Origin: Bacteroides sp.
GTDB lineage: Bacteria > Bacteroidota > Bacteroidia > Bacteroidales > Bacteroidaceae
Length of the DNA stretch: 64,000 bases
Reading direction: 5' to 3'
Assembly: GCA_019416685.1 (NCBI GenBank)
Contig: DXWV01000014.1
Span: 1 to 64,000 of the forward strand
In this document: piece after piece, positions 1-7,787 of the stretch
Layout of the letters: each line of letters begins with the position of its first letter
Numbering within the stretch: position 1 is the stretch's first letter
Notes under the pieces: generated by a model
The model's database searches: none
The model's input: only the letters and a program-made list of their open reading frames with translations
Told to the model about the DNA's origin: nothing
Position numbers and translations under genes: made by a program

Positions 1-70
1 GGGCACTTCCGCTACCGAAATGATATATCCATAATCTTCGTTACTGATCAGGTTTAGGCCAAATGATAGG

Positions 71-112
71 ATAAAAAAAGAACGATGGCAATCATGGGAA
101 GTTGCCATCGTT
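71..112 (-). terminator. Terminator of the NigD-like gene
   Basis: A perfect 11-bp stem (AACGATGGCAA at 81-91 pairing with 102-112) is followed on the minus strand by a T-rich run (71-79). It lies 24 bp past the NigD-like stop codon. Bases 1-60 to the left hold no complete gene; short open frames run off the window edge and cannot be assigned. Confidence 0.8.
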
Positions 113-135
113 CATCACATTTTATTATATCAGAA

Positions 136-891
136 TTAGTAGTTCGTTTCAGCCGTGTATGCAGAAATATTTAGTTGTTGTGCAGTAGGTATTTGACTGC
201 TGTTTTTGGATTCTTTGAAATCCATCTTTATAAACTGTATATTGTCGTATATCGTCTTTACACGAACTTTTAGTCCTTTGGCCGTCTTCATCTCTTCGGC
301 TACTTTATCGAGGTTGAAGGAGACGATGCCTTCACCCAAGCTACCGCCGTTATCATCAAATGCATTGTGGCGGAATTCCAGATTGATGTAGCCCTCTTCG
401 TCCACAAGCTCTGTATCTTCGTTGTGAACCAGGTTCAGCATGTGTTTCTTGTTAGGATTCCGTGTACCGTAATACTGGAATTCCATCGTAAGATATCCTT
501 GGGCAATCCAGTGATATGTGACGTTTATCTTATTATCACCAATACTATCTGCAGTGGCTTCTGTAAGCGGGATGATACCTTTGGTCAGAATAGAATCCAT
601 TTGTACTACCTGAATATTATAATCATATCCCGGCACTTGCTCTTCGAGTTGATGAAACCATACGAATACACGCTTCCCATCTACAATCGGATAATTGCGA
701 ACTGCAGAGTCATCACCCGGATACATTTTTCTACCACTATCCAGACCAAAGTAATAGCTGTCGGCATCAGTGGTCTTAAGGGTGGCAATGGTTAAGTCTG
801 AATAGCTTGGTCCGTCATCGTCCAGACATGACTGGAGGAAAGGCATAAGGACCAGAATCATTGTTGCTGCAATAAAATTTAATTTCTTCAT
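136..891 (-). CDS. NigD-like lipoprotein
   Basis: 251-aa exported lipoprotein: positively charged start, hydrophobic segment and lipobox LQSC at about residues 19-22, then an acidic linker DDDG. The body resembles the Bacteroides NigD-like family (N-terminal OB-like domain, C-terminal beta domain), which has no defined enzymatic activity and is named after a gene next to a bacteriocin-type locus. It stands alone here, with its own terminator and about 200 bp separating it from a divergent ECF sigma gene. Family call is by sequence character (LTIATLKTTDADSYYF-like start of the mature part, length). The envelope location is well supported; the function is unknown. Confidence 0.75.
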   Translation of the reverse strand: MKKLNFIAATMILVLMPFLQSCLDDDGPSYSDLTIATLKTTDADSYYFGLDSGRKMYPGDDSAVRNYPIVDGKRVFVWFHQLEEQVPGYDYNIQVVQMDSILTKGIIPLTEATADSIGDNKINVTYHWIAQGYLTMEFQYYGTRNPNKKHMLNLVHNEDTELVDEEGYINLEFRHNAFDDNGGSLGEGIVSFNLDKVAEEMKTAKGLKVRVKTIYDNIQFIKMDFKESKNSSQIPTAQQLNISAYTAETNY

Positions 892-1044
892 AAGTTTGTT
901 TGGTTTTCTTTTTACAGTTACACTTATTAATGGCTATCATCGCCCTGTATGCGTCCCCGTACGGGAAGCATACTGTATGGAAAATGCAGGATATGAAAGA
1001 ATATTGCATGGCAGATTGTTAAAGAAATAAAAGCAATAAAACAC

Positions 1045-1075
1045 TTGTTCGCTCTATGCAGTATTTCTATCTTTG
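1045..1075 (+). promoter_or_regulatory. Promoter of the ECF sigma gene
   Basis: TTG at 1045-1047 and TATCTTTG at 1068-1075, with a 20-bp spacer, match the Bacteroides -33/-7 consensus. The predicted start of transcription near 1082 gives a short leader to ATG 1109. The rest of 892-1044 holds no gene that I can support. Confidence 0.65.
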
Positions 1076-1108
1076 TTGCATTTATAAGATAAACACGTGT
1101 TAAAGAGA

Positions 1109-1660
1109 ATGGAAGAACAGGAGCTGACAGAGCTGTGCAGGCAAGGGAATAATCGTGCCCGCAAAGAACTTTATGAGCAGTATTCAGGGAGGATGCTTGG
1201 CATCTGTCTTCGGTATGCCGGAGACAGGGACACGGCACAAGACTTGGTACATGACGGTTTCCTGAAGATCTTTGCTTCTTTTGATAAGTTCACCTGGCGG
1301 GGCGAAGGGTCTCTCAGAGCATGGATGGAGCGTGTGATGGTAAATGTGGCGTTACAGTATTTGCGTAAAAATGATGTAATGAATCAGGCAATGACGCTTG
1401 ATGAAGTTCCCGAAACCTATGAAGAGCCGGATATTGGGGCTGTGGAGGCCATACCGCAACAAGTACTGATGCAGTTTATTGAAGAGTTACCCGCAGGTTA
1501 TCGTACCGTGTTCAACTTATACACGTTTGAAGATAAGTCGCATAAAGAGATTGCCCGATTATTGGGTATAAATGAAAAGTCCTCGGCTTCGCAGTTGTTT
1601 CGTGCAAAGACTGTATTAGCCAGGAAAGTGAAAGAATGGTTAATGGTGAATGACAGATGA
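1109..1660 (+). CDS. ECF-type RNA polymerase sigma factor
   Basis: About 183 aa. Region 2 is seen as the stretch around YSGRMLGICLRYAGDRDTAQ with the D-L-V-H-D-G-F-L-K-I-F core that binds core polymerase and the -10 element. Region 4 near the C-terminus has the pattern L-P-x-G-Y-R-x-V-F-N-L-Y followed by a helix-turn-helix (HKEIARLLGINEKSSASQLFRAK). ATG 1109 is preferred over GTG 1097 (four codons earlier) because AAAGAGA precedes it. The stop overlaps the next start (ATGA), so the two genes are translationally coupled, as in many Bacteroidales sigma/anti-sigma pairs. It probably responds to an envelope signal passed by the downstream membrane protein. Confidence 0.92.
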   Translation: MEEQELTELCRQGNNRARKELYEQYSGRMLGICLRYAGDRDTAQDLVHDGFLKIFASFDKFTWRGEGSLRAWMERVMVNVALQYLRKNDVMNQAMTLDEVPETYEEPDIGAVEAIPQQVLMQFIEELPAGYRTVFNLYTFEDKSHKEIARLLGINEKSSASQLFRAKTVLARKVKEWLMVNDR

Positions 1661-2922
1661 AAGATGAGAAGATGAAAGATAAAGAAATGTGGATGGACAA
1701 GCTGAAGGAGAAGTTACAGGACTACTCTGAGCCCATGCCCGCTTCCGGTTGGGAACAACTGGAGAAGGAATTGCTGCCGCCTGTTGAAAAGCGGATACTG
1801 TATCCTTATCGCAAATGGCTGACAATAGCAGCGGCAGTATTGCTGGTAGCTTCTACATCCTTAAGCATCTACTTCCTGAATACTCCTACTGCCGAAGAGA
1901 TTCGTCGTACGACTACTACGGTGTTAGCAGCCGATCCGGATATATTGCCTCAAACAGCCCAACCTGATGTACAGGTGGCTAAAGTAGAGCCGGCACGTGC
2001 TATCCGTCCGATAGTTGCACAAGCGAAGAAAATAGCGGAGAGACAGGGAACCGAACCCTCGGTACCTGTTGAGGTTGTTCGTGAAATTGCCGACGGAAAG
2101 GAGTCTGTGCAGCAGATAGCCTACGAGAAAGAGGAAACTGAAAAAGAACCGGTAGCAGCGAAAGAAGAGTCACCTGTGGTGAGATCACATAAAAGATCCG
2201 GGCAGGACAAACTGCATATTCCGGTAGAAAAAACAGAATCTAAAAAAGGACGTTGGTCACTTGGTGCAGCGGTAGGCAATGCGGGAGGAGTCTCCCTTAC
2301 AGGCAATGACCTGGCGGATGGGGGAGGGATGTCTAATGAACAACGGCTCAACTTGGTATCCAATACGACCGAGGGGGAGATTATTCGCATCCCCGACAAT
2401 CAAATGGTGGTATTCAAAGAAGGGGTACCCTATCTGAAGCGTATGGATGAAATTGTGGACATCAAACATCATCAGCCTATCTCCTTTGGCTTGTCGGTAC
2501 GTAAGGGGTTAGCAAAGGGTTTTTCGGTAGAGACAGGATTGACGTATACATTACTTTCTTCGGATGTGGAGATGAGCGGCGGTAATGCCATGATCGATCA
2601 GAAACTGCATTATATAGGTATTCCTGTCCGGGCTAACTGGAACTTCTTCGATAAGGATCGTTTCACATTGTATGTGGCTGCCGGCGGAATGATAGAGAAG
2701 TGTGTATATGGCAAATTGGGGAATGAAAAACAAACAGTGAAACCGGTGCAGCTTTCGGTAGCTGGTGCAGTGGGCGCACAATTCAATGTGACAAAGCATG
2801 TAGGTATTTATGTAGAACCCGGAGTAACGTATTTCTTTGATGATGGTTCCAATGTGCAAACCATTCGTAAAGAAACGCCGTGTAACTTTAATATCCAGGC
2901 AGGTATTCGCTTCACTTATTGA
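1657..2922 (+). CDS. Transmembrane anti-sigma-like protein with outer-membrane beta-barrel domain
   Basis: 421 aa. Residues 1-45 are charged and probably cytoplasmic; one transmembrane helix follows (about 50-73, WLTIAAAVLLVASTSLSIYF). A long acidic, proline-containing linker (80-190) leads to a PorT-like/outer-membrane beta-barrel domain (about 195-421) ending in the aromatic strand FNIQAGIRFTY. The 4-bp overlap with the sigma gene implies that the N-terminal cytoplasmic part holds the sigma factor. I infer that the linker spans the periplasm and the C-terminal domain reports on the outer envelope. No classical ZAS zinc motif (H-x3-C-x2-C) is visible, so the anti-sigma role rests on position and topology. 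Confidence 0.7.
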   Translation: MKDEKMKDKEMWMDKLKEKLQDYSEPMPASGWEQLEKELLPPVEKRILYPYRKWLTIAAAVLLVASTSLSIYFLNTPTAEEIRRTTTTVLAADPDILPQTAQPDVQVAKVEPARAIRPIVAQAKKIAERQGTEPSVPVEVVREIADGKESVQQIAYEKEETEKEPVAAKEESPVVRSHKRSGQDKLHIPVEKTESKKGRWSLGAAVGNAGGVSLTGNDLADGGGMSNEQRLNLVSNTTEGEIIRIPDNQMVVFKEGVPYLKRMDEIVDIKHHQPISFGLSVRKGLAKGFSVETGLTYTLLSSDVEMSGGNAMIDQKLHYIGIPVRANWNFFDKDRFTLYVAAGGMIEKCVYGKLGNEKQTVKPVQLSVAGAVGAQFNVTKHVGIYVEPGVTYFFDDGSNVQTIRKETPCNFNIQAGIRFTY

Positions 2923-2943
2923 AAATTGTATTGAATAGAAAAT

Positions 2944-2980
2944 AAAACGGAGCTTTTGGGCTAAAAATCTCCGTTTTTTT
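2944..2980 (+). terminator. Terminator of the sigma/anti-sigma operon
   Basis: AAAACGGAG (2944-2952) pairs with CTCCGTTTT (2969-2977); the loop itself contains TTTT/AAAA pairing and the stem ends in a run of seven T. Confidence 0.85.
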
Positions 2981-3022
2981 GTGAAGTACACCGCCTGGCG
3001 TACCTCCTCGTGCGGGAAGTAC

Positions 3023-3781
3023 CTAATTTACTTGTACTATTTTGAAGTATTCTTTGAATAGGTTGGCGGCTTGTTCGATCTGTTCCGGTGTATTTTCTTT
3101 TATTCCTTTCAGCAGATACTCTTGCCCCATTGCCTCATACTTGTGTACACCCAGTGTGTGATAGGGAAGTATTTCTATTTTTTGAATCATTTGGTAGTTG
3201 CCCAGTTGTTCTCCCATGGCACGAATGTCTTCTTCAAAATCGCTGTATCCCGGCACGAGTACATAGCGTAGCCAAAAGGGACGTTTATTTTCTTCCAACC
3301 AGTTGGCTGTGCGTAACGTTTGTTCATTACTCCTTCCAGTAAGCTTCTGATGATGTGGCAGATTGAATTCTTTAACATCCAGTAATACGAGGTCTGTCAG
3401 TTTCAAAAGTTTCTCTACATGCTCATTCCATAATCCGCCGTTGCTGTCAAGACAGATGTGGATACTTTCTTCTTTCAGACGGCGAAATAGTGGTAGTAGT
3501 GCTTCCGCTTGTAATGTCGGTTCACCTCCGGAGAAAGTAATCCCTCCACGCTTTCCGAAAAATGGTTTCTGGTTAACAGCCATGCGAACTATCTCTTCCG
3601 GGTCTGTAGATGTTCCGCCTTTTGTGGTAATCGTATCCGGATTGGCACAGTAAAGGCAACGGAAATTACAACCTTGAAGAAAGACGACGAGCCGAAGACC
3701 CGGTCCGTCGAATGTTCCCATACTTTCATAAGAATGAACTTTGATTAATTGACAGTTGACAGTTGACAGTTGACAGTTCAT
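3023..3781 (-). CDS. pflA: Pyruvate formate-lyase activating enzyme
   Basis: 252-aa radical SAM enzyme that abstracts a hydrogen from the C-terminal glycine of PflB. The cluster-binding motif C-x3-C-x2-C is at residues 38-45 (GCNFRCLYC), followed by the GGEP motif (FSGGEPTLQ). Homologues start close to the I-K-V-H-S-Y-E-S-M-G-T-F-D-G-P-G segment. Here the only in-frame ATG lies 12 codons earlier, and those codons (MNCQLSTVNCQL) are translated from a 7-bp tandem repeat. The native start has probably been lost and replaced by one inside the repeat. It is transcribed in the same direction as pflB, with a 391-bp cassette between them. Confidence 0.95.
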   Translation of the reverse strand: MNCQLSTVNCQLIKVHSYESMGTFDGPGLRLVVFLQGCNFRCLYCANPDTITTKGGTSTDPEEIVRMAVNQKPFFGKRGGITFSGGEPTLQAEALLPLFRRLKEESIHICLDSNGGLWNEHVEKLLKLTDLVLLDVKEFNLPHHQKLTGRSNEQTLRTANWLEENKRPFWLRYVLVPGYSDFEEDIRAMGEQLGNYQMIQKIEILPYHTLGVHKYEAMGQEYLLKGIKENTPEQIEQAANLFKEYFKIVQVN

Positions 3782-4172
3782 AGCTATTTATTGAGTGATG
3801 TTTTAGTGGTTCTTACAATGCTGATTAATAATTTTATGATTTCACTACAATCTTCATGGATCGAAGTAAAGGAGCAATTAGTGATGAATTCGCTGTCTCT
3901 TAAAAGCATAAGCCAATATTCTGTTTCATTGGCTTCTTTCAGAGCTATATTCATCTTATTTAAAAATCAGCTTTGCTTTGAGCATGTTCTGCTTCACGAC
4001 ATAGTGCTCCTATCGCCGTACCACTTCGCAATATTTGTTTAGATAATGTATATTCCTTTTTGTCATTATATAAATACTTATATAATTTAATGATCCGAAG
4101 TGCAAAACTGTAAGACCTGTCCCCAATAATACCTTGTCCCATAACTGTCAATTGTCAATTGTCCACTGTCAA
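3749..4172. mobile_element. Small cassette bracketed by inverted 7-bp repeat arrays
   Basis: Four perfect TTGACAG heptamers (3749-3776) stand at one end. Four heptamers in the opposite orientation stand at the other: CTGTCAA, TTGTCAA, TTGTCCA, CTGTCAA (4145-4172). Between them is a four-helix-bundle (23S rRNA intervening-sequence-like) gene. The outer array ends exactly at the pflB stop codon and the inner one is read as the first codons of pflA. No transposase is encoded. Mobility is inferred from this architecture and from the interruption of the normally adjacent pflB-pflA pair. Confidence 0.5.
3784..4151 (-). pseudogene. Four-helix-bundle protein (rRNA IVS-like family), frameshifted
   Basis: The 5' frame gives 63 aa ending A-E-H-A-Q-S-K-A-D-F at a TAA (codons for F-A-L-R-I-I-K-L-Y-K-Y-L and S-G-T-A-I-G-A-L-C-R-E-A are family hallmarks). 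The next frame continues at once with N-K-M-N-I-A-L-K-E-A-N-E-T-E-Y-W-L and runs to a TAG at 3786-3784. Adding one base to the A5 run at 3962-3966 restores a single product of about 122 aa, the normal family length. This is either a real +/-1 inactivation or a homopolymer sequencing error. The family has no firm biochemical role; relatives are encoded inside rRNA intervening sequences. Confidence 0.8.
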
Positions 4173-6401
4173 TTAAAAACGTTCATGGAACGAACGGCTC
4201 AAAACCTCCAGTTGATGTTCACGGCTCAACTTGATGAAGTTTACTGCATAACCTGATACACGAATAGTCAGTTGCGGATACTTCTCCGGATGCTCCATGG
4301 CATCTTCAAGCATTTCGCGGTTCAATACATTGACATTCAAGTGGTGTGCACCTTTGGTGAAATAGCCATCCATCATTGTTACCAAGTTTTCTATACGATC
4401 TTCGGCAGAAGCTCCGAGTGATTTCGGTACGATGGAGAATGTATTACTGATACCATCCTGAGAGTCACGATAGCGTAACTTTGCAACAGAGCTGAGGGAG
4501 GCAATAGCACCATTCTTGTCGCGTCCGTGCATTGGGTTAGCTCCCGGAGCAAAAGCAATGCCTTTGGCACGTCCGTCCGGAGTGGCACCAGTCTTTTTGC
4601 CGTACATCACATTGGAAGTGATTGTCAGCAATGAAAGGGTAGGACGAGCATTCTTGTAAACCGGCAGTTTTTTCAGTTCTTCACTAAAGTAGTAAACGAG
4701 GTCTACACCTAAATGGTCTACTTTATCGTTGTCATTACCGAAACAAGGGAATTCGCCGTTGATATCAAAACCTTCTGTCAGGCCGATGTCATTGCGGCGG
4801 GCTTTTACTGTTGCATATTTAATGGCAGACAGTGAGTCGATAGCAATAGAAAGTCCAGCTACGCCATATGCCAGGTTGATACGGGGATTGGTGTCGATAA
4901 GTGCCATCTGTGCCTTTTCGTAGTAATATTTATCATGCATGTAATGAATGATATTCATAGCATCATTATACACACGCGCAATTTCGGTTAGCACCTTCTT
5001 ATAATTGGCCATTACCTCTTCAAACTTCAGCACATCACTTGTCAGTACAGGGATATCTTTTACCATTACAGTACCCGTATTTTCACAACGTCCGCCATTA
5101 ATCGCAAGTAGCAAAGCCTTTGCCAGGTTGGCACGTGCACCGAAGAACTGTATTTGTTTTCCTATTTCCTGATAAGATACGCAGCAGGCAATACCATAAT
5201 CGTCAGACTGACGTACTTCACGCATCAAGTCATCATTTTCATATTGCACTGAAGAGGTGTCAATAGAAACTTTTGCGCAGAATTCTTTGAAACCTTCCGG
5301 TAGATCAGGACTCCATAATACAGTCATATTAGGTTCAGGAGATGCTCCCAGATTATATAGAGTTTGCAGGAAGCGGAAAGAAGTTTTGGTTACTTTTGTA
5401 CGTCCGTCATTAAAACGTCCCCCAATAGATTCGGTCACCCAAGTTGGGTCTCCGGCAAAGATATCATTATAAGATTGCATACGTAGGTGGCGTACCATAC
5501 GTAGTTTGATTACGAACTGGTCGATCAGTTCTTGTGCAAATGTCTCATCGATATTACCATGAGCCAGGTCGTATTCAATATAAATATCAAGGAAAGACGA
5601 CACATTACCCAGCGACATAGCTGCTCCATCTTGCTCTTTTACAGCAGCCAGATAAGCCATATATACCCACTGAACAGCTTCTTGTGCATTATATGCCGGG
5701 CGGCTGAGGTCCAGACCGTAGTATTCACCCATTATTTTCATTTCCTTCAATGCTTTGATCTGTTCAGCTACCTCTTCGCGAAGACGAATACGTGCTTCGG
5801 TCATAGGACCGGTCAATCCTTTCAGGTCTTCAAGTTTGGCTTCAATCAAACGGTCGATACCGTAAAGCGCCAGGCGGCGGTAATCGCCAATAATACGTCC
5901 ACGGGCATAATTATCGGGAAGTCCGGTAAGGAATCCAAGTGAACGGAATGAACGAATCTCTTCGGTATATACATCAAATACTCCGTCGTTGTGAGTCTTG
6001 CGATAGTGGGTAAATATATCTTTTACACGATCATCCACCTCTACGCCATTTTCATGGCAGGCTTTTGCTACCACATTGATACCACCAAAGGGCTTAATAG
6101 CACGTCTCAGTAGTTCATCAGTCTGTAACCCGACGATAAGTTCGTTTTCTTTATCAATGTATCCGGCTTTATGAGAGGAGATGGTTGAAACAGTCTGGCA
6201 GTCAAGAGAGCGCACACCATTGTTGGCTCTTTCTTCTTCAAGTGCTTTGAGGCAACAATTCCATACCGCCTTTGTACGTTCTGTAGGTCCTTGCAGGAAG
6301 GATGCATCTCCATAATAAGGAGTAATGTTATTACTAACGAAATCTCTTACGTTGATTTCTTTGCTCCAAAGTCCGTCATTAAAGGTTTTATTCAATTCCA
6401 T
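4173..6401 (-). CDS. pflB: Formate C-acetyltransferase (pyruvate formate-lyase)
   Basis: 742-aa glycyl-radical enzyme converting pyruvate and CoA to acetyl-CoA and formate in anaerobic metabolism. The adjacent catalytic cysteines are visible in YGIACCVSYQE, and the glycyl-radical loop RVSGYAV near the C-terminus puts the radical Gly at residue 717. The length is close to that of the E. coli enzyme (760 aa). It is activated by the PflA encoded just downstream. The start is taken at the ATG that opens MELNKTFNDG, with a -7 box about 50 bp upstream. Confidence 0.98.
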   Translation of the reverse strand: MELNKTFNDGLWSKEINVRDFVSNNITPYYGDASFLQGPTERTKAVWNCCLKALEEERANNGVRSLDCQTVSTISSHKAGYIDKENELIVGLQTDELLRRAIKPFGGINVVAKACHENGVEVDDRVKDIFTHYRKTHNDGVFDVYTEEIRSFRSLGFLTGLPDNYARGRIIGDYRRLALYGIDRLIEAKLEDLKGLTGPMTEARIRLREEVAEQIKALKEMKIMGEYYGLDLSRPAYNAQEAVQWVYMAYLAAVKEQDGAAMSLGNVSSFLDIYIEYDLAHGNIDETFAQELIDQFVIKLRMVRHLRMQSYNDIFAGDPTWVTESIGGRFNDGRTKVTKTSFRFLQTLYNLGASPEPNMTVLWSPDLPEGFKEFCAKVSIDTSSVQYENDDLMREVRQSDDYGIACCVSYQEIGKQIQFFGARANLAKALLLAINGGRCENTGTVMVKDIPVLTSDVLKFEEVMANYKKVLTEIARVYNDAMNIIHYMHDKYYYEKAQMALIDTNPRINLAYGVAGLSIAIDSLSAIKYATVKARRNDIGLTEGFDINGEFPCFGNDNDKVDHLGVDLVYYFSEELKKLPVYKNARPTLSLLTITSNVMYGKKTGATPDGRAKGIAFAPGANPMHGRDKNGAIASLSSVAKLRYRDSQDGISNTFSIVPKSLGASAEDRIENLVTMMDGYFTKGAHHLNVNVLNREMLEDAMEHPEKYPQLTIRVSGYAVNFIKLSREHQLEVLSRSFHERF

Positions 6402-6450
6402 ACTTAAATATTAGTTAGTGGTTGGGTTATCCATTCTTCTTTAGAGCACG

Positions 6451-6458
6451 CAAAGTTA
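6451..6458 (-). promoter_or_regulatory. -7 box upstream of pflB
   Basis: TAACTTTG on the minus strand fits TAnnTTTG and is 50 bp from the pflB start. No convincing -33 TTG is seen, so the promoter may need an activator. Confidence 0.45.
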
Positions 6459-6572
6459 CAACCATTTTTCATATTATAGGTATAAATATCCTCTATTTTG
6501 TGTTTAATAGCATAAAATACCTATAAATAAGGAGAGAAAACAAAAGACTTATTCTTTTTTTTTATAAAATTG

Positions 6573-6603
6573 TTTGGAGGTTTAAAATCTCTTTGTATCT
6601 TTG
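6573..6603 (+). promoter_or_regulatory. Promoter of tRNA-Ser
   Basis: TTTG at 6573-6576 and TATCTTTG at 6596-6603, separated by 19 bp, closely match the Bacteroides sigma-ABfr consensus. They face the tRNA gene about 85 bp downstream. Confidence 0.75.
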
Positions 6604-6689
6604 CACCGCTTTTAACAACAAGCACTTTTATATGAGCCTTAGTGAGTTGATAATAAAGGTCATGATAGGGGAATAAAAAAGGACATTTT

Positions 6690-6774
6690 GGAGAGGTGGC
6701 AGAGTGGTCGATTGCGGCGGTCTTGAAAACCGTTGTACTGCGAGGTACCCGGGGTTCGAATCCCTGTCTCTCCG
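6690..6774 (+). tRNA. tRNA-Ser (anticodon TGA)
   Basis: The 7-bp acceptor stem GGAGAGG/TCTCTCC (last pair G-T) closes an 85-nt cloverleaf. The anticodon loop CTTGAAA gives TGA. There is a long variable arm with GTAC/GTAC pairing, as expected for serine, and the T arm contains GGTTCGAATCC. The 3' CCA is not encoded (CTG follows the discriminator G). Confidence 0.96.
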
Positions 6775-6794
6775 CTGAAAGAGTAAAAAACATA

Positions 6795-6836
6795 AAACTC
6801 CCTGTAAAGTATTACTTTATAGGGAGTTTGTTTTTA
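6795..6836 (+). terminator. Terminator of tRNA-Ser
   Basis: AAACTCCCT (6795-6803) pairs with AGGGAGTTT (6821-6829), extended inward by GTAAAGTA/TTACTTTAT, and is followed by GTTTTTA. Confidence 0.85.
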
Positions 6837-6972
6837 TTGAATAATAGAATAGTGCAACTTTTGTTTAGACTTGTTAATGCATTTTACTACAATCAGTTAA
6901 ACTCGTTTCTTATTTGTATAATTTGTTATCTGAATTGCTTTTTGATTGTGCTATATATCAGCGATAGCTATG

Positions 6973-7296
6973 TCAGGGTTTAAATTCTTTCACTGCTCTT
7001 TCCAGTCTTTCCAGACTTAACTCTCCAGATTGTCTCCACAATTGTTCACCCTTTCTCATCAGTATATAGGTAGGAGTATTTTCAATGGTATATAATTCTG
7101 CAAGAGCACGTTCCTGATCGATGTCAATTTGTACTACCTCGAGAGTACCTTCCATTAACTTTTTAAATTCCTCTATAACAGGATGCATTTTCTTATTTTC
7201 AGGTTGCCAGTGGGCATAAAATTCGGCCATTACCCAATCTCCATGAGTTAATTTTTCTTTGTTCCTTTCTTCACGGGCTTTATTCTTTTCTTTCAT
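6973..7296 (-). CDS. Thioredoxin-fold protein lacking the CxxC active site
   Basis: 107 aa, no signal peptide. The thioredoxin fold is recognisable from W-V-M-A-E-F-Y-A-H-W, the proline helix M-H-P-V-I-E-E-F, the strand V-Q-I-D-I-D and the cis-proline loop N-T-P-T-Y-I-L-M. Where thioredoxins have W-C-G-P-C-K, this protein reads W-Q-P-E-N-K-K, and it contains no cysteine at all. It cannot do dithiol exchange, so a binding or chaperone-like role is more likely. The first 15 residues are highly charged (KEKNKAREERNKEK). Monocistronic, between tRNA-Ser and the fimbrial operon. Confidence 0.8.
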   Translation of the reverse strand: MKEKNKAREERNKEKLTHGDWVMAEFYAHWQPENKKMHPVIEEFKKLMEGTLEVVQIDIDQERALAELYTIENTPTYILMRKGEQLWRQSGELSLERLERAVKEFKP

Positions 7297-7323
7297 ATTG
7301 ATAATGTTTTAATGATTAATTGC

Positions 7324-7759
7324 TACACCAACAATAAAGGACGAAAAAATGTTTGCATGAGAGGGTGAGAATAAACATAGATTAGAGGTTAATTACTTTT
7401 CATATTATCTTTTAGATAGAGTATTACTCAAATGTCTTTTTATTCTATATAATTAATTTTACTTTTAAAAGTGATATCATTTTCTAATACCGAAACTTTA
7501 TTATTTTGTTTATGCGGATAATGCAAAACCTTTTTTGTCTAACCTTTTTTTTTTATATTTAGCAACTTCATGGGGTTATACTCTCTTTTTTATTGGTAGC
7601 ATAAGGTCTTAATTGACTATATTAGAAATGAATACAATTCTACATCTCCCGCAATATCACGATCTTTGTAATGTGAGAATCAGGTAAGTTTCTATATTGT
7701 GTGATACATAAAAAATACAAAGAAACTTCCTTTAAATGCACCGTTATTTTGTTGGTGTA
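7324..7759. repeat. 11-bp inverted repeat enclosing the region upstream of the fimbrial operon
   Basis: TACACCAACAA (7324-7334) is repeated in inverse orientation as TTGTTGGTGTA (7749-7759). The pair encloses nearly the whole 482-bp gene-free interval between the thioredoxin-like gene and the fimbrial operon, starting 28 bp from one start codon and ending 20 bp from the other. This is the geometry of an invertible promoter segment. I find no perfect TAnnTTTG box inside in either direction (closest GATCTTTG at 7661-7668), so inversion is a hypothesis. The interval is very AT-rich and otherwise shows nothing codable. Confidence 0.4.
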
Positions 7760-7787
7760 TATACTTAACTAAGAAAGGATGTTTTTG

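Noticed and set aside
1..60. End of a gene at the left edge
   Set aside because: Short open frames exist on both strands but are too brief to assign; no start codon or family feature is visible.
206..795. Plus-strand ORFs opposite the NigD-like gene
   Set aside because: They are antisense frames without ribosome-binding sites or recognisable protein character; the minus-strand lipoprotein explains the region.
7613..7638. E. coli-type promoter (TTGACT, TACAAT) before the fimbrial operon
   Set aside because: The spacer is only 14 bp and Bacteroides main sigma factor does not use this consensus.
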